A stretch of DNA of 64,000 nucleotides, from assembly GCA_016191325.1 (NCBI GenBank), contig JACPOV010000008.1:445270-509269 (forward strand), written 5' to 3'. Under the pieces are notes generated by a model. That model saw nothing but the letters and a program-made list of their open reading frames with translations. It searched no databases and had not been told where the DNA came from. Below, piece by piece: positions 42,019 to 50,984 of the stretch. Numbering within the stretch: the first letter of the stretch is position 1; every line of letters starts with the position of its first letter. The DNA is from Candidatus Dependentiae bacterium. Its GTDB lineage: Bacteria > Babelota > Babeliae > Babelales > JACPOV01. The translations under genes were made by a program, and so were the position numbers.

Positions 42019-43506
42019 TTACGGCCAAAGAGCGAACGATAAGAATTTTGTGAGAGTGCCAGAGGTAACCAAATCGGTCATAGAATCAGGAATAAATTTT
42101 TCTACCATAGTAGAAGACCCAGCTACCTGCTGGGTCTCAGTTTTTAGAAAGTTTGCTTGCTTTTGCATCATCCGATTGACTGCGATATCTATCATATATT
42201 CTGTAATCAAACCATCCTCCGAACTATCAGCGTCGGTTTTTATCATATTGATAACGCCTTCAAGATCACCATTCGATAATCCTTTTGTTCGCTGCGCCAT
42301 TTGATCAATTTTGTGATCAGTTAAAAATGCGCGAGCAGCAGCAACAAATTGCTCACCATTTTGTTTTGCATCGTATAAAATAGTTTCGCAATAGGCGCGA
42401 AGAACCGCAGCTCGCTCAACTTGTGAAGGAAGTGGCAATTCAATAAGATCATCAATACGGCGATGCATCGCTTCATCGATAACGTGAAGCCTGTTTGTAG
42501 CCAGCACGATCATGAATTTATCACTTCGTGTTCCAGTATAATTTAAGAAGTTGGTAAACACCCGATACGCATCACTATCAGGATCGAGACCATCACGATT
42601 TGGCATTAAAGATTCCGCTTCATCAATAAAAAGTATGAGCCCTTTTGATTTATTTGCCCATGCAAAAAGTTCATCCATTGCCTCGAGAGCGCCTTTTTTT
42701 GCAAACGATGAACCGCTTGCCATTGCAAATTCCATACCAGATCGTTCGGCTAATTGTTGTGCAAAAAGAGTTTTACCAGTTCCTGGTGGGCCATAAAGCA
42801 ATAGATTGCGGTATTTTATATTCTTTTTGCCTTCTTTAATTTTTTTGTGAATAATTTTTGTCGTCTCTATCAGCCCTTCAAGACGCGCCTGAAGCTCCAT
42901 CTCGAAAATCATCGGCGGGCGTACAATCGCTTCGGTTTTTCCAAAAGTTGTATAAAGCGTGTTTTTGGCACGTTCAATTATATTTTGTCGAGAAGATTTA
43001 ATAATAATTCTGGGTTTGTTCATCTGGCGCTCAATATAACTCCATAGAACACGCGAGCCGTACCAAGCAGTTGCAACGCCCAATGCTGCACCTACTGAAA
43101 TGAGAGCACTATTTGAACCAATACGCGTTATCACAGAGTTTAGGGTTCCGCCAACGTTTCGCAAAAATAGGCTCGATGATTCGGCCGAATTTATAGCAGC
43201 TCTCCGGCCTTCCCCATTAACATCAAATTGATCTGCGCTTGCCCCCCAGAAATTTTGCATAGCGCCTCGCCCATTACCACCATCGGCAAACTGCTCCTTG
43301 AGCGCTGCGGCGGTAGCATTTATGCCGCCAGGCAATCCTTTTTCCAGGCCATCGGCGACACCGGTAGAAATACCCTTGCCTACCGCTTGCGAAACCCTAT
43401 CGAGAGGCTCGGCCAAATCTGCCAAATTAATGGGATGGTTTTGCGCGCTGCTTAATGAAAATAGCGCAATAAGAAGAAAAAGCACAATCCGTGCTAAAAT
43501 ATTCAT
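42019..43506 (-). CDS. Membrane-anchored AAA+ ATPase resembling ATAD3
   Basis: A 495-residue protein starting at ATG 43506 with a signal peptide (MNILARIVLFLLIALFSLSS). A hydrophobic segment (SALISVGAALGVATAWYG, about residues 133-150) precedes the AAA+ domain: YRNLLLYGPPGTGKTLFAQ (Walker A), GLILFIDEAESL (Walker B), MIVLATNR (sensor 1) and RRIDDLIELPLP. The pattern around the P-loop (YRN-x-L-x-YGPPGTGKTLFA, then SGM), together with the DELFAWA-x-KS region, closely resembles mitochondrial ATAD3. Bacterial relatives are known to be few; this is from family memory. The topology (ATPase inside or outside) is not resolved by sequence. Confidence 0.83.
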   Translation of the reverse strand: MNILARIVLFLLIALFSLSSAQNHPINLADLAEPLDRVSQAVGKGISTGVADGLEKGLPGGINATAAALKEQFADGGNGRGAMQNFWGASADQFDVNGEGRRAAINSAESSSLFLRNVGGTLNSVITRIGSNSALISVGAALGVATAWYGSRVLWSYIERQMNKPRIIIKSSRQNIIERAKNTLYTTFGKTEAIVRPPMIFEMELQARLEGLIETTKIIHKKIKEGKKNIKYRNLLLYGPPGTGKTLFAQQLAERSGMEFAMASGSSFAKKGALEAMDELFAWANKSKGLILFIDEAESLMPNRDGLDPDSDAYRVFTNFLNYTGTRSDKFMIVLATNRLHVIDEAMHRRIDDLIELPLPSQVERAAVLRAYCETILYDAKQNGEQFVAAARAFLTDHKIDQMAQRTKGLSNGDLEGVINMIKTDADSSEDGLITEYMIDIAVNRMMQKQANFLKTETQQVAGSSTMVEKFIPDSMTDLVTSGTLTKFLSFALWP

Positions 43507-43658
43507 GAAAAACCCCATTTTTTGAAGAATTCGTTGGATAAAATAATAAATTATTAGAAAAACCTTATGTTTTAGTATAAATTATACCATTATTTTCAGT
43601 TTGAACAAGATTAGTCGTTGGGCAATTTTTATACAACTGGGGCCCCAGGAATCAGCAT

Positions 43659-43686
43659 TTGACAATTTTGGAATATTTGGGATAAT
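43659..43686 (+). promoter_or_regulatory. Sigma-70-like promoter
   Basis: TTGACA at 43659-43664 and GATAAT at 43681-43686, 16 bp apart, upstream of the M48-like gene at 43722. Confidence 0.7.
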
Positions 43687-43721
43687 GAATATTAAATATT
43701 ATTTCAATTGGAGATTTATTT

Positions 43722-44672
43722 ATGAGAAAACTAGCACCTTTTTTATCTTTATTTATGGCAATCACCGCTTCAATTTATTCAATGGAGGAGGGTGCGCCAA
43801 AACGACATAAATCCGAACAGCCCTCTTCTTCGCAATCCAATAAAGAAGTAAGCGATAATAACAATAATAACGCTGAAGTTTCTGCTTCTTCTAAGGCCTC
43901 AATTATAGATGCGGTTAAGAGTGGTAAGCATGAACGGTTAACTGATTTACTTTCACCTTTTGCTAAAGGAAAACCAACGGAAATAGTTCAGCTTTTACGA
44001 AAAGAAGGTTTTTCTACACAACAACTTATCGTTGAATTTGCTAATTACCGCTTAGAAAGATTACTTGCAGATCACTTAAAAGATAATCAAATCTCCAAGC
44101 AAGCAAATGAAATTTTGCAACAAGCGCATATACAAAACCATACACAAATAGATGAGTCGCCAGAAATTTGCTTTTCTAATTCGATCCCACACGAATTGCA
44201 ATCATTTATTACCGATTCTGTAAAGAATAATCAACTCCTAAGCAAAAAATACCTCTACGTAAAATTATTTTCTGAAAAACCTGTATCGATAAAATCTAAC
44301 GGTACAGCGGCGATTTATTTATTCTTTAATTCCGGCGATCTACATTTGAATCTGGAAATCCATAAAGACCCTGTTGTAAATAAAGGGGTAGTTCTACACG
44401 AACTAGCTCATGCTGTGCGTGGGCATGCATGGCTGATAGAACTATTGCGACGAGAGCACAAATTAAATCTCTCGAAAGAACTATCTCACCATATAGAACG
44501 GGAGGCCGATTTGCTGGCCGCATGCGGTGGATTAGATAGCTGCTCAAATGTTCAAAAGGCTCTTGAATCCTTAAAAACCGGATCAGATACTCACCCAGCA
44601 GTGGAAACCAGATTCAAAGACATACGGTATTTAAAAATGCTCATCGAAGCAGAAGAAAAACTAAAAAAATAA
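43722..44672 (+). CDS. Exported M48-like zinc metallopeptidase
   Basis: A 316-residue protein with a signal peptide (MRKLAPFLSLFMAITASIYS). A low-complexity linker rich in Ser, Asn and Lys follows. HELAH (in VVLHELAHAVRGHAW) lies near residue 226, EREAD supplies the third ligand, and THPAVETRF matches the M48 tail. This is the best preserved of the three M48-like genes in the window. A promoter and RBS (GGAGA) support the start. Substrate unknown. Confidence 0.85.
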   Translation: MRKLAPFLSLFMAITASIYSMEEGAPKRHKSEQPSSSQSNKEVSDNNNNNAEVSASSKASIIDAVKSGKHERLTDLLSPFAKGKPTEIVQLLRKEGFSTQQLIVEFANYRLERLLADHLKDNQISKQANEILQQAHIQNHTQIDESPEICFSNSIPHELQSFITDSVKNNQLLSKKYLYVKLFSEKPVSIKSNGTAAIYLFFNSGDLHLNLEIHKDPVVNKGVVLHELAHAVRGHAWLIELLRREHKLNLSKELSHHIEREADLLAACGGLDSCSNVQKALESLKTGSDTHPAVETRFKDIRYLKMLIEAEEKLKK

Positions 44673-44741
44673 GTAAAATTAGCAAACAATTCTTTTGAAG
44701 AAAAACGGTTCTTTTTAGCTACTTAGAATGTATGCAAAAAA

Positions 44742-45155
44742 TTACTCTGCTTGATTTGCAAATTGTTTCTCGATCATTGCATAATAAGATGGCTTGAGCG
44801 GAAGCTCTATCACAAATTTTGTTTCTTTTGGAATCTGCACAAGCCGTGTGCACCTTTTTTTTTGTTGGCCTTCCAATTGGCAGCAATCAGCAATGACAAT
44901 GTCTCCATTCTTTAAGAACGCCTGATAGATTTTGCTTTTGCCGGTTTTCTCAATCGATGAATCGTCAAGTTGTGCGACAGCAGTTATATCTTCCGGTTTC
45001 AATTCACAAAGTTTCTCAATCAATTCATTAGAAAAACCATTTTGAAAAAGTGCAAGCTTTGCATGCTCTTGACGCTTTGATTCATGAAGTTCCGCTTCCA
45101 TTGCAACGCAATGAAGATGAAAAAGAAAAACTATTAACCAAACTATATAATTCAT
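44742..45155 (-). CDS. Small secreted protein, second of a pair
   Basis: A 137-residue protein starting at ATG 45155, one base after the upstream stop. Signal peptide MNYIVWLIVFLFHLHCVAM. The mature part has CC, C and alternating strands (TRLVQIPKETKFVIELPL). Weakly similar in layout to its partner (VAQLDD against VAQLAD). Function unknown. The RBS is weak, so translation may be coupled to the upstream gene. Confidence 0.7.
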   Translation of the reverse strand: MNYIVWLIVFLFHLHCVAMEAELHESKRQEHAKLALFQNGFSNELIEKLCELKPEDITAVAQLDDSSIEKTGKSKIYQAFLKNGDIVIADCCQLEGQQKKRCTRLVQIPKETKFVIELPLKPSYYAMIEKQFANQAE

Positions 45156-45156
45156 A

Positions 45157-45525
45157 TTATTTTTCTTCGAGGGAAAGATCGTAATAAAGTTTGATACCAT
45201 CAAAATATTTCGAATCTATTGGTACAGAAAGTATCACACCATTTTCGTTAATCGTTCGTTTCGTACAAAATTTCTTATTATCGGCCAACTGCGCAACTAG
45301 TTGAACATTATCGGGCAGTTCTGCAGTATAATAAACGGTTTGCAGAAAACTCGTACGCAATCCCTGCTGTGCACTTGTTCCCTTTGTAACAGAGATTATT
45401 TTATTTATATCAATTGGCTCGTCGCTCGCATCCCTAATTCGTTCTGAATTATTCATGCCGATCACGGAGGAAAATAAGAAAATAGTTACTAAACTAGGTA
45501 ATAAAACAAAACGTATAAGTCTCAC
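45157..45525 (-). CDS. Small secreted protein, first of a pair
   Basis: A 122-residue protein. The GTG at 45525 has AAAGGA 5 bases upstream and begins a hydrophobic leader (RLIRFVLLPSLVTIFLFSS), so a further-upstream ATG at 45615 is rejected. The mature part (SAQQGLRTSFLQTVYYTAEL, FCTKRTINENGVILSVPI) has no known domain. The stop is immediately followed by the partner gene. Confidence 0.65.
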   Translation of the reverse strand: MRLIRFVLLPSLVTIFLFSSVIGMNNSERIRDASDEPIDINKIISVTKGTSAQQGLRTSFLQTVYYTAELPDNVQLVAQLADNKKFCTKRTINENGVILSVPIDSKYFDGIKLYYDLSLEEK

Positions 45526-45603
45526 CCCATTCCTTTTCTTTTTAAATTTTCTTATTTTTGCTTCATCGTATTTTAACAAAGAAGATAGATCGATTAAAAT
45601 GAA

Positions 45604-45631
45604 AAAGCGCTGCATTTACGTGCAGCGCTTT
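45604..45631 (-). terminator. Rho-independent terminator of the rny-ymdB transcript
   Basis: An 11-bp stem (AAAGCGCTGCA with its complement) over a 6-base loop, followed by T-rich sequence on the minus strand. It lies 35 bases after the ymdB stop. Confidence 0.88.
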
Positions 45632-45665
45632 ATTTAATTAAATACTATTTTTGTTGCTTGATCTA

Positions 45666-46475
45666 CTAGGCCACATTCAATTCGTTATCATCAATGCGAA
45701 TGCGGTCAATCTTTAACGCTTTTCCGGTCGCAATATCAATTTCGATAACCACACCGCACATAAAATACGGCTTTTCTGTTTCTACAACAAATTTTACCGG
45801 CATTTGCGTAATAAAATTTCTAATAATCGCGTCTTTTTTCATTCCGATCATAGAATTAAGAGAACCCGCCATTCCTAAATCGGTAATAAACGCGGTACCG
45901 TTTGGCAGAACGCGCTCATCAGCAGTTTGTACATGGGTATGGGTTCCAACAACGGCACTAACTCTTCCATCCAAGAAAAAACCCATCGCAATTTTCTCTG
46001 CCGTTGTTTCAGCATGAAAATCCACAATGATTGTTTTTGTCTTTGATTGCAAAAAAGTGAGCGCAGAATCTACGGCCTTAAACGGGCACGAAAGGTGCTC
46101 GCGCATAAAAACGCGCCCTTGAATATTTACCACCCCAATTATTTGCCCGTTAATTGAAAACGTAGTAACTCCCGTTCCCGGGCATTCGTTTGGAAAATTT
46201 TCAGGGCGAAGTAGATCGGTATTATATTTTAAATATTCAAAAATATCTTTGTGATGCCAAATATGATTCCCGCTGGTGACAACGTCAACACCTAAATGTT
46301 TAAAAAAGTGCATTAATTTAGGCGTAATGCCGCGGCCATCTGCGCTATTTTCACCATTAACAATGACGCCATTTATCGCGTATTTTTCTCGCAATTTCGC
46401 CAAATGCTTTTGCACCATCGCGCATCCAGCAGGCCCAACAACATCACCTAGGAGTAAAATTCGTATAATGCTCAT
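45666..46475 (-). CDS. ymdB: YmdB-family metallophosphoesterase
   Basis: A 269-residue binuclear-metal phosphodiesterase; Bacillus YmdB cleaves 2',3'-cyclic nucleotides and influences RNase Y-dependent gene expression. Metal-ligand motifs are visible: LLLGDVVG, VNGENSADGRGITP, SGNHIWHH and GTHTHVQTAD. It starts 3 bp after rny, the same rny-ymdB order as in Firmicutes and others, supporting the functional link. RBS is in the end of rny. Confidence 0.94.
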   Translation of the reverse strand: MSIIRILLLGDVVGPAGCAMVQKHLAKLREKYAINGVIVNGENSADGRGITPKLMHFFKHLGVDVVTSGNHIWHHKDIFEYLKYNTDLLRPENFPNECPGTGVTTFSINGQIIGVVNIQGRVFMREHLSCPFKAVDSALTFLQSKTKTIIVDFHAETTAEKIAMGFFLDGRVSAVVGTHTHVQTADERVLPNGTAFITDLGMAGSLNSMIGMKKDAIIRNFITQMPVKFVVETEKPYFMCGVVIEIDIATGKALKIDRIRIDDNELNVA

Positions 46476-46478
46476 GAT

Positions 46479-48044
46479 CTACCGTGCATATTCGATTGAA
46501 CGTTTCTCGCGAATTACGTTTACTTTAATTTGCCCAGGAAACGCCATTTCGAGTTCGATCTTGCGCGCAATATTGCGTGCCAACGTTGCTGCTGCATCAT
46601 CATCCAGCATTTCTTCTTCAACAATTATGCGAACTTCTCTGCCAGCTTGCAATGCATATGATTTTTTCACACCTTCAAATGAACATGCAATATCTTCAAG
46701 CTTTTCAAGCCTTTTAATATACGCAGAAAGTGTTTCTCGTCGAGCACCGGGGCGCGATGCAGAAATCGTATCGGCAATCATAATAATTGGGCTATAAATA
46801 GAAGCAAAAATAATTTCTTCATGATGCGCTGCAATCGCGTTTACAACAAGTGGATCTTCGCCACATCGTTTAGCAATATCGCCGCCAATTAATGCATGCG
46901 GTCCTTCGACTTCTGCGCTCACTGCTTTACCAATATCATGCAGCAACCCAGCGCGAAGTGCCATGGTGCCATCAAGCCCAAGTTCTTCCGCTATCATGCG
47001 AGAGAACAGACCAACTTCTTTACTGTGCATCAAAACGTTTTGGGAGAAACTGGTACGGAAGAAAAGTTTTCCAAGCAACGTCATAATCTCAGGATGCAAG
47101 CCTTGAATATTAAGTTCAAGCGTTACATCTTTGCCCATTTCCTGGACCATTTCGTCGATTTCTTTTTCGCATTGCCCAACCGTTTCTTCAATACGAGTTG
47201 GATTAATTCTGCCGTCGGTGATTAATTTTTCCAATGCACGGCGTGCAACTTCTCGTCTTATGGGATTGAAACCCGAAATCGTGATTATTTCTGGAATATC
47301 GCCAATGACAAATTCCATACCGGTTGCCATTTCAAGCGCTTTGATATTGCGGCCTTCCTTACCAATAATACGGCCCTTCATATCTTCACTTGGTAAATGA
47401 ACGATACCTGAAGAATGTGGGGCAACTTGATCAGCGATATAGCGCTGCATTGCAGTTACAACAATGTTATTTGATTTGTCTTTAGCAGTTTGGCGCGCTT
47501 CTTCTTCTACTTTTTGAATCCATTTTTGGCTGCTCATGCGCACTTCTTCATCAAGCGTATTATAAAGCTCCTTGCGAGCTTCATCGCGCGTCATACCGGT
47601 AATGCTTTCAAGTTTTGCAATGAGCTCGGTATAGACAGCTTTAATTTTGTTTTCACTCACTAGCAAACGATCATTTGCACGAGAAAGATTGCGTTCTTTT
47701 TGCTGAATTTCTTGCGTGAGCTCTTCAATGCGCTGCTCTTTTTTTTCAAGCGTTTCGTACTTTGCATTCAATTTACTTTGAAAACGTTCAAGCTCTAATC
47801 GCTCACGCTTCATATCTAAATCAAATTCACTTCTTCGCTTGTGCAACTCATCTTTGAGTCGTAGCAACGATTCGCGACGCTCGTTTTCAATATCACGCTT
47901 AATATTTTTTGTGGTATTAACCGCTTCATCAAAGAAGCGTTGTGCTTGCTTATACTTTGATCTCGCAAAAATAAGTACCGCGATGCCTCCAATAAAAGCT
48001 AACGCGACCGCGACGCCCCCAAGCTGGAGTAATAACGTCATCAT
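46479..48044 (-). CDS. rny: Ribonuclease Y
   Basis: Membrane-anchored endoribonuclease of mRNA decay. The 521 residues contain an N-terminal membrane helix (GVAVALAFIGGIAVLIFA), a long coiled coil (to about 190), a KH domain with KGRIIGKEGRNIKALE, and an HD domain with HSKEVGLFSR, AGLLHDIGKAV and AAHHEE. Length and order are standard. RBS AGAGGAT precedes the ATG. Confidence 0.96.
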   Translation of the reverse strand: MMTLLLQLGGVAVALAFIGGIAVLIFARSKYKQAQRFFDEAVNTTKNIKRDIENERRESLLRLKDELHKRRSEFDLDMKRERLELERFQSKLNAKYETLEKKEQRIEELTQEIQQKERNLSRANDRLLVSENKIKAVYTELIAKLESITGMTRDEARKELYNTLDEEVRMSSQKWIQKVEEEARQTAKDKSNNIVVTAMQRYIADQVAPHSSGIVHLPSEDMKGRIIGKEGRNIKALEMATGMEFVIGDIPEIITISGFNPIRREVARRALEKLITDGRINPTRIEETVGQCEKEIDEMVQEMGKDVTLELNIQGLHPEIMTLLGKLFFRTSFSQNVLMHSKEVGLFSRMIAEELGLDGTMALRAGLLHDIGKAVSAEVEGPHALIGGDIAKRCGEDPLVVNAIAAHHEEIIFASIYSPIIMIADTISASRPGARRETLSAYIKRLEKLEDIACSFEGVKKSYALQAGREVRIIVEEEMLDDDAAATLARNIARKIELEMAFPGQIKVNVIREKRSIEYAR

Positions 48045-48183
48045 TGTTGATCCTCTCTATGATATCCTCGTTGGAAAGCCAATCGTTAAATAACGACGTG
48101 GCGCTCTTTCAATATTAATCAAGAGGGCAAGCATTATGGAAAAGCATCAAAAGACGCATGCAAACGCACAAAAAACAATAACC

Positions 48184-48456
48184 CTACGATCCCGTCAGGC
48201 GGTTAATCCGTGCAATAAGTTCGTCTTGGTAAGAACGTAACTGTTCTTCAAACGATAGGTTTTTATGAGCAAATTGAAGTGCCGCAAGTGCTGCAACGCG
48301 CTTAGCGTCCTTGCTCTTAAGGCTTTCGCTCAATTCGTTCATAAGCGCATCGACTCGGGAAACTGCTTGCATGATGTGCATTTCTGGTTCATCGCTGATC
48401 AGCGTATACGGTTCACCTAAAAGCATGACCGTATATTTTTTTGCTTCCCGCTTCAT
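48184..48456 (-). CDS. zapA: Cell division protein ZapA
   Basis: A 90-residue FtsZ-bundling factor: KKYTVMLLGEPYTLISDEPEM is the ZapA head, followed by a helix with ALAALQFAHKNLSFEEQL. It overlaps the end of the upstream coiled-coil gene by 4 bp (ATGA). In many bacteria zapA is paired with a small coiled-coil gene, as here. Confidence 0.85.
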   Translation of the reverse strand: MKREAKKYTVMLLGEPYTLISDEPEMHIMQAVSRVDALMNELSESLKSKDAKRVAALAALQFAHKNLSFEEQLRSYQDELIARINRLTGS

Positions 48457-48680
48457 GATGCTTTTTCATTACTTATTAAGGAATCAATACTTTTAATTAG
48501 ATCATCAACGAACAATTTCGTAGCAAGACGCTCTTTTACCAGCTCTTCACTATGAACGGTAGTCAATTTTTGTACTAATTTTTCGTTTTCTTCGCTTAGC
48601 CTAGCATTTTCTGCCTTGAGCTCATTAACTAACACAGCAAGGTGCATAATTTTTTGCTCAAGCGCTTGCAATATTTCCAT
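48453..48680 (-). CDS. Small coiled-coil protein, ZapB-like
   Basis: A 75-residue coiled coil beginning MEILQALEQKIMHLAVLVNE. ATG 48680 is chosen because GGGGAG lies just upstream. ENARLSEENEKLVQKL has clear heptads. Its size and overlap with zapA suggest a ZapB-like divisome factor, but coiled coils are not diagnostic. Confidence 0.7.
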   Translation of the reverse strand: MEILQALEQKIMHLAVLVNELKAENARLSEENEKLVQKLTTVHSEELVKERLATKLFVDDLIKSIDSLISNEKAS

Positions 48681-48766
48681 ACGCTCCCCTTTTTTACGCA
48701 TGTACACCATCATCTTTTTCTACTTGATGGTAGTGTACCGATGCGCACCAAGCGCTGTCAATAAAC

Positions 48767-49114
48767 CTATTGTTGCGCGAGTTGCACCAGTTGTGAAAAT
48801 GCTTCTGGTTCGAAAATTGCAAGTTGACTAAGCATCTTACGATTTAGAGAAACATTGGCTTTCATAAGACCATGCATAAATTTATTGTACGGCATACCGC
48901 GCTCGTTAGAAGCGGCACCAATTCGGGTGATGAAAAGCCCACGCATATCACGCTTTTTCAGCTTTCTGCCTTTATAAGCATAAGCCATTGCGCGTAGCAC
49001 AGTTTCTTTTGCACGACGAATAATATTGGAGCGTTGCCCCCAATAACCCTTAGCCTGTTTTAATAATCTTTTATGACGTTGCTTAGTTGCGAGTCCACGT
49101 TTTACACGAGTCAT
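48767..49114 (-). CDS. rplT: 50S ribosomal protein L20
   Basis: A 115-residue 23S rRNA-binding assembly protein. RVKRGLATKQRHKRLLKQAKGYWGQRSN and RDMRGLFITRIGAASNERGMPYNKFMHGL (read in pieces) are diagnostic. Third gene of infC-rpmI-rplT, a universal bacterial order. Confidence 0.97.
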   Translation of the reverse strand: MTRVKRGLATKQRHKRLLKQAKGYWGQRSNIIRRAKETVLRAMAYAYKGRKLKKRDMRGLFITRIGAASNERGMPYNKFMHGLMKANVSLNRKMLSQLAIFEPEAFSQLVQLAQQ

Positions 49115-49123
49115 AATATATCC

Positions 49124-49330
49124 TTATCGATCACTACTATACTGCAATAACGATTTAACATGTCGAATATCGCAGCTATTTACATATAACGCACGGCGCA
49201 TGCCACGTTTCTTTGAAGCTGATTTGCACGTCATCAAATGGCGACGGCCAGCTTTAGCGCCTTTTACCAAATTACTTTTCAATTTTTTAAATCTTTTTGA
49301 TGCACCAGAGTGCGTTTTCATTTTAGGCAT
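49124..49330 (-). CDS. rpmI: 50S ribosomal protein L35
   Basis: 68 residues: MPKMKTHSGASKRFKKL, then basic residues throughout and KRGMRRALYV. It lies between infC (17 bp) and rplT (9 bp). Confidence 0.95.
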   Translation of the reverse strand: MPKMKTHSGASKRFKKLKSNLVKGAKAGRRHLMTCKSASKKRGMRRALYVNSCDIRHVKSLLQYSSDR

Positions 49331-49347
49331 GATAGCAAAACTTTCAA

Positions 49348-49890
49348 CTATTTAACAAAATAAATTCGAGACCACATAGATGAACTCTTCATATCTTTTT
49401 CGTGCGAGAGATTAGTAAGCCCCTCATGCGCAAGTGTTAAGTCGATTTTTTCAAAAATCTCAGCACCGCGCTCTCTGCTTGTAGCCGCTTCACGGCCTCT
49501 GAACATAAGAGTCACTTTCACGTGCTTGCCATCTTTTAAAAAGCCGGCAGCTTGCTTCAATTTGGTAAGATAATCATGTTCGCCAATTTTAGGACGCATT
49601 TTGATCTCTTTTACCTGAATTGTCTTTTGGTGCTTTTTAGCTTCTGCCTGTTTTTTCTTTTTGGCATATAAAAGCTTACCAAAATCCATAATCTTTACAA
49701 CCGGAACTCCTTCTTGGCCGGTATCAGATACCATAACCAAGTCCAGATCGGCAGCACGGGCCAGTTTCAACGCCTCTTCGCGTGTTATGACCCCGGCATT
49801 TCCCCCATCAAGGGTGATTACCTGTACCTTAGGAGCTCGAATTTGTTCATTCACTAACTGATCAGTTTTTTGAATATTAATTGATTTCAA
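49348..49890 (-). CDS. infC: Translation initiation factor IF-3
   Basis: Binds the 30S subunit and checks start-codon choice. The 180 residues show the N-domain (VNEQIRAPKVQVITLDG, VPVVKIMDFGKLLY), a basic linker and the C-domain (IKMRPKIGEHDYLTKLKQA, VTLMFRGREAA). The predicted start is TTG at 49890 with AAAGG about 10 bases upstream. In other bacteria infC uses a rare start as part of IF-3 autoregulation, so the non-ATG start may matter. recA lies 24 bp upstream. Confidence 0.95.
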   Translation of the reverse strand: MKSINIQKTDQLVNEQIRAPKVQVITLDGGNAGVITREEALKLARAADLDLVMVSDTGQEGVPVVKIMDFGKLLYAKKKKQAEAKKHQKTIQVKEIKMRPKIGEHDYLTKLKQAAGFLKDGKHVKVTLMFRGREAATSRERGAEIFEKIDLTLAHEGLTNLSHEKDMKSSSMWSRIYFVK

Positions 49891-49914
49891 CGTATTTTTA
49901 CCTTTATACGGTGT

Positions 49915-50979
49915 TTATTTCTCTTTTTGTGCCGCTTGTACTTGAGCGATAGCACTTTCTACTTGAAGCACAAACTCAGGAGTTTCTTTCATATGAGCAA
50001 GAGCCTGTTCTCTTCCTTGCGCAAATTTTTTCTTCTCAAAAGCGAGCCATGCACCGGACTGCTCAACTACACCATAATGCAATGCAGCGTCCAAAACATC
50101 AAGCTCATGGCTTATGCCTTCGCCAAAAAGCACATCAAGCTCAACTTTTTTGAATGGAGGTGCCATTTTGTTTTTTACTACTTTAATAGAAACTCGATTA
50201 CCAAAATGATTGTCGTCTTTCTTGAGAGACGCAATGCGGCGAACATCCAAGCGAAGTGATGCGTAGAATTTAAGCGCATTACCGCCAGTGGTCGTTTCTT
50301 TATTGGCAAACGGCATACTATTAATGTTGTGGCGAATTTGATTGATAAAGATCAAAACGGTTTTCGATTTATGGACAACCGGGGTGAGTTTACGCAGCGC
50401 CTGAGACATCAAACGCGCTTGCAACCCCACGTGAACATCGCCCATATCCCCATCAAGCTCTGCTTTAGGCACCAAAGCCGCAACAGAGTCGATAACCACT
50501 ATATCTACCGATCCTGATCGTACCAACATTTCAGCGATATCGAGCCCTTGTTCACCATAATCGGGCTGCGAAATAATTAAATCGTTTATATTTACGCCTA
50601 GATTTGCAGCGTATGAAGTATCAAGAGCGTGTTCAGCATCGATATAAGCACAAATGCCGCCAGTTCTTTGAGCTTGCGCTATTGCATGAAGCGCCAGGGT
50701 TGTTTTACCTGAAGCTTCAGGGCCGTAAATTTCAACAATTCTGCCCAATGGATAGCCGCCTATTCCAACCGCATCATTAATTAAAATTGAGCCTGAAGAT
50801 ATAACGGGCGCTTTTTCTAGCTTCGCGTCACCAAGAAACATAACCAATCCCTTACCATGCTGCTTATCGATCTGAGCAAAGGTAAGTTCAAGCATTTTTC
50901 TCTTATTCAGATTGTCACTATTTTCTGTAGCTGGTGCCGCTTTAGCGGGAGCGATTTTAGTTTCGTGTTGGGCGGTCAT
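49915..50979 (-). CDS. recA: Recombinase RecA
   Basis: Strand-exchange protein of homologous recombination and SOS. The 354 residues contain Walker A (GPEASGKT), [36 protein letters not shown] and the L2 region ([20 protein letters not shown]). An extra N-terminal stretch rich in Ala/Lys (about 28 residues) precedes the usual core. It lies 5 bp after ppiD. No LexA box is recognised. Confidence 0.97.
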   Translation of the reverse strand: MTAQHETKIAPAKAAPATENSDNLNKRKMLELTFAQIDKQHGKGLVMFLGDAKLEKAPVISSGSILINDAVGIGGYPLGRIVEIYGPEASGKTTLALHAIAQAQRTGGICAYIDAEHALDTSYAANLGVNINDLIISQPDYGEQGLDIAEMLVRSGSVDIVVIDSVAALVPKAELDGDMGDVHVGLQARLMSQALRKLTPVVHKSKTVLIFINQIRHNINSMPFANKETTTGGNALKFYASLRLDVRRIASLKKDDNHFGNRVSIKVVKNKMAPPFKKVELDVLFGEGISHELDVLDAALHYGVVEQSGAWLAFEKKKFAQGREQALAHMKETPEFVLQVESAIAQVQAAQKEK

Positions 50980-50984
50980 AGTGA

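Noticed and set aside
48045..48183. 6S RNA between zapA and rny
   Set aside because: Gap is only 139 bp and shows no long imperfect hairpin with a central bubble.
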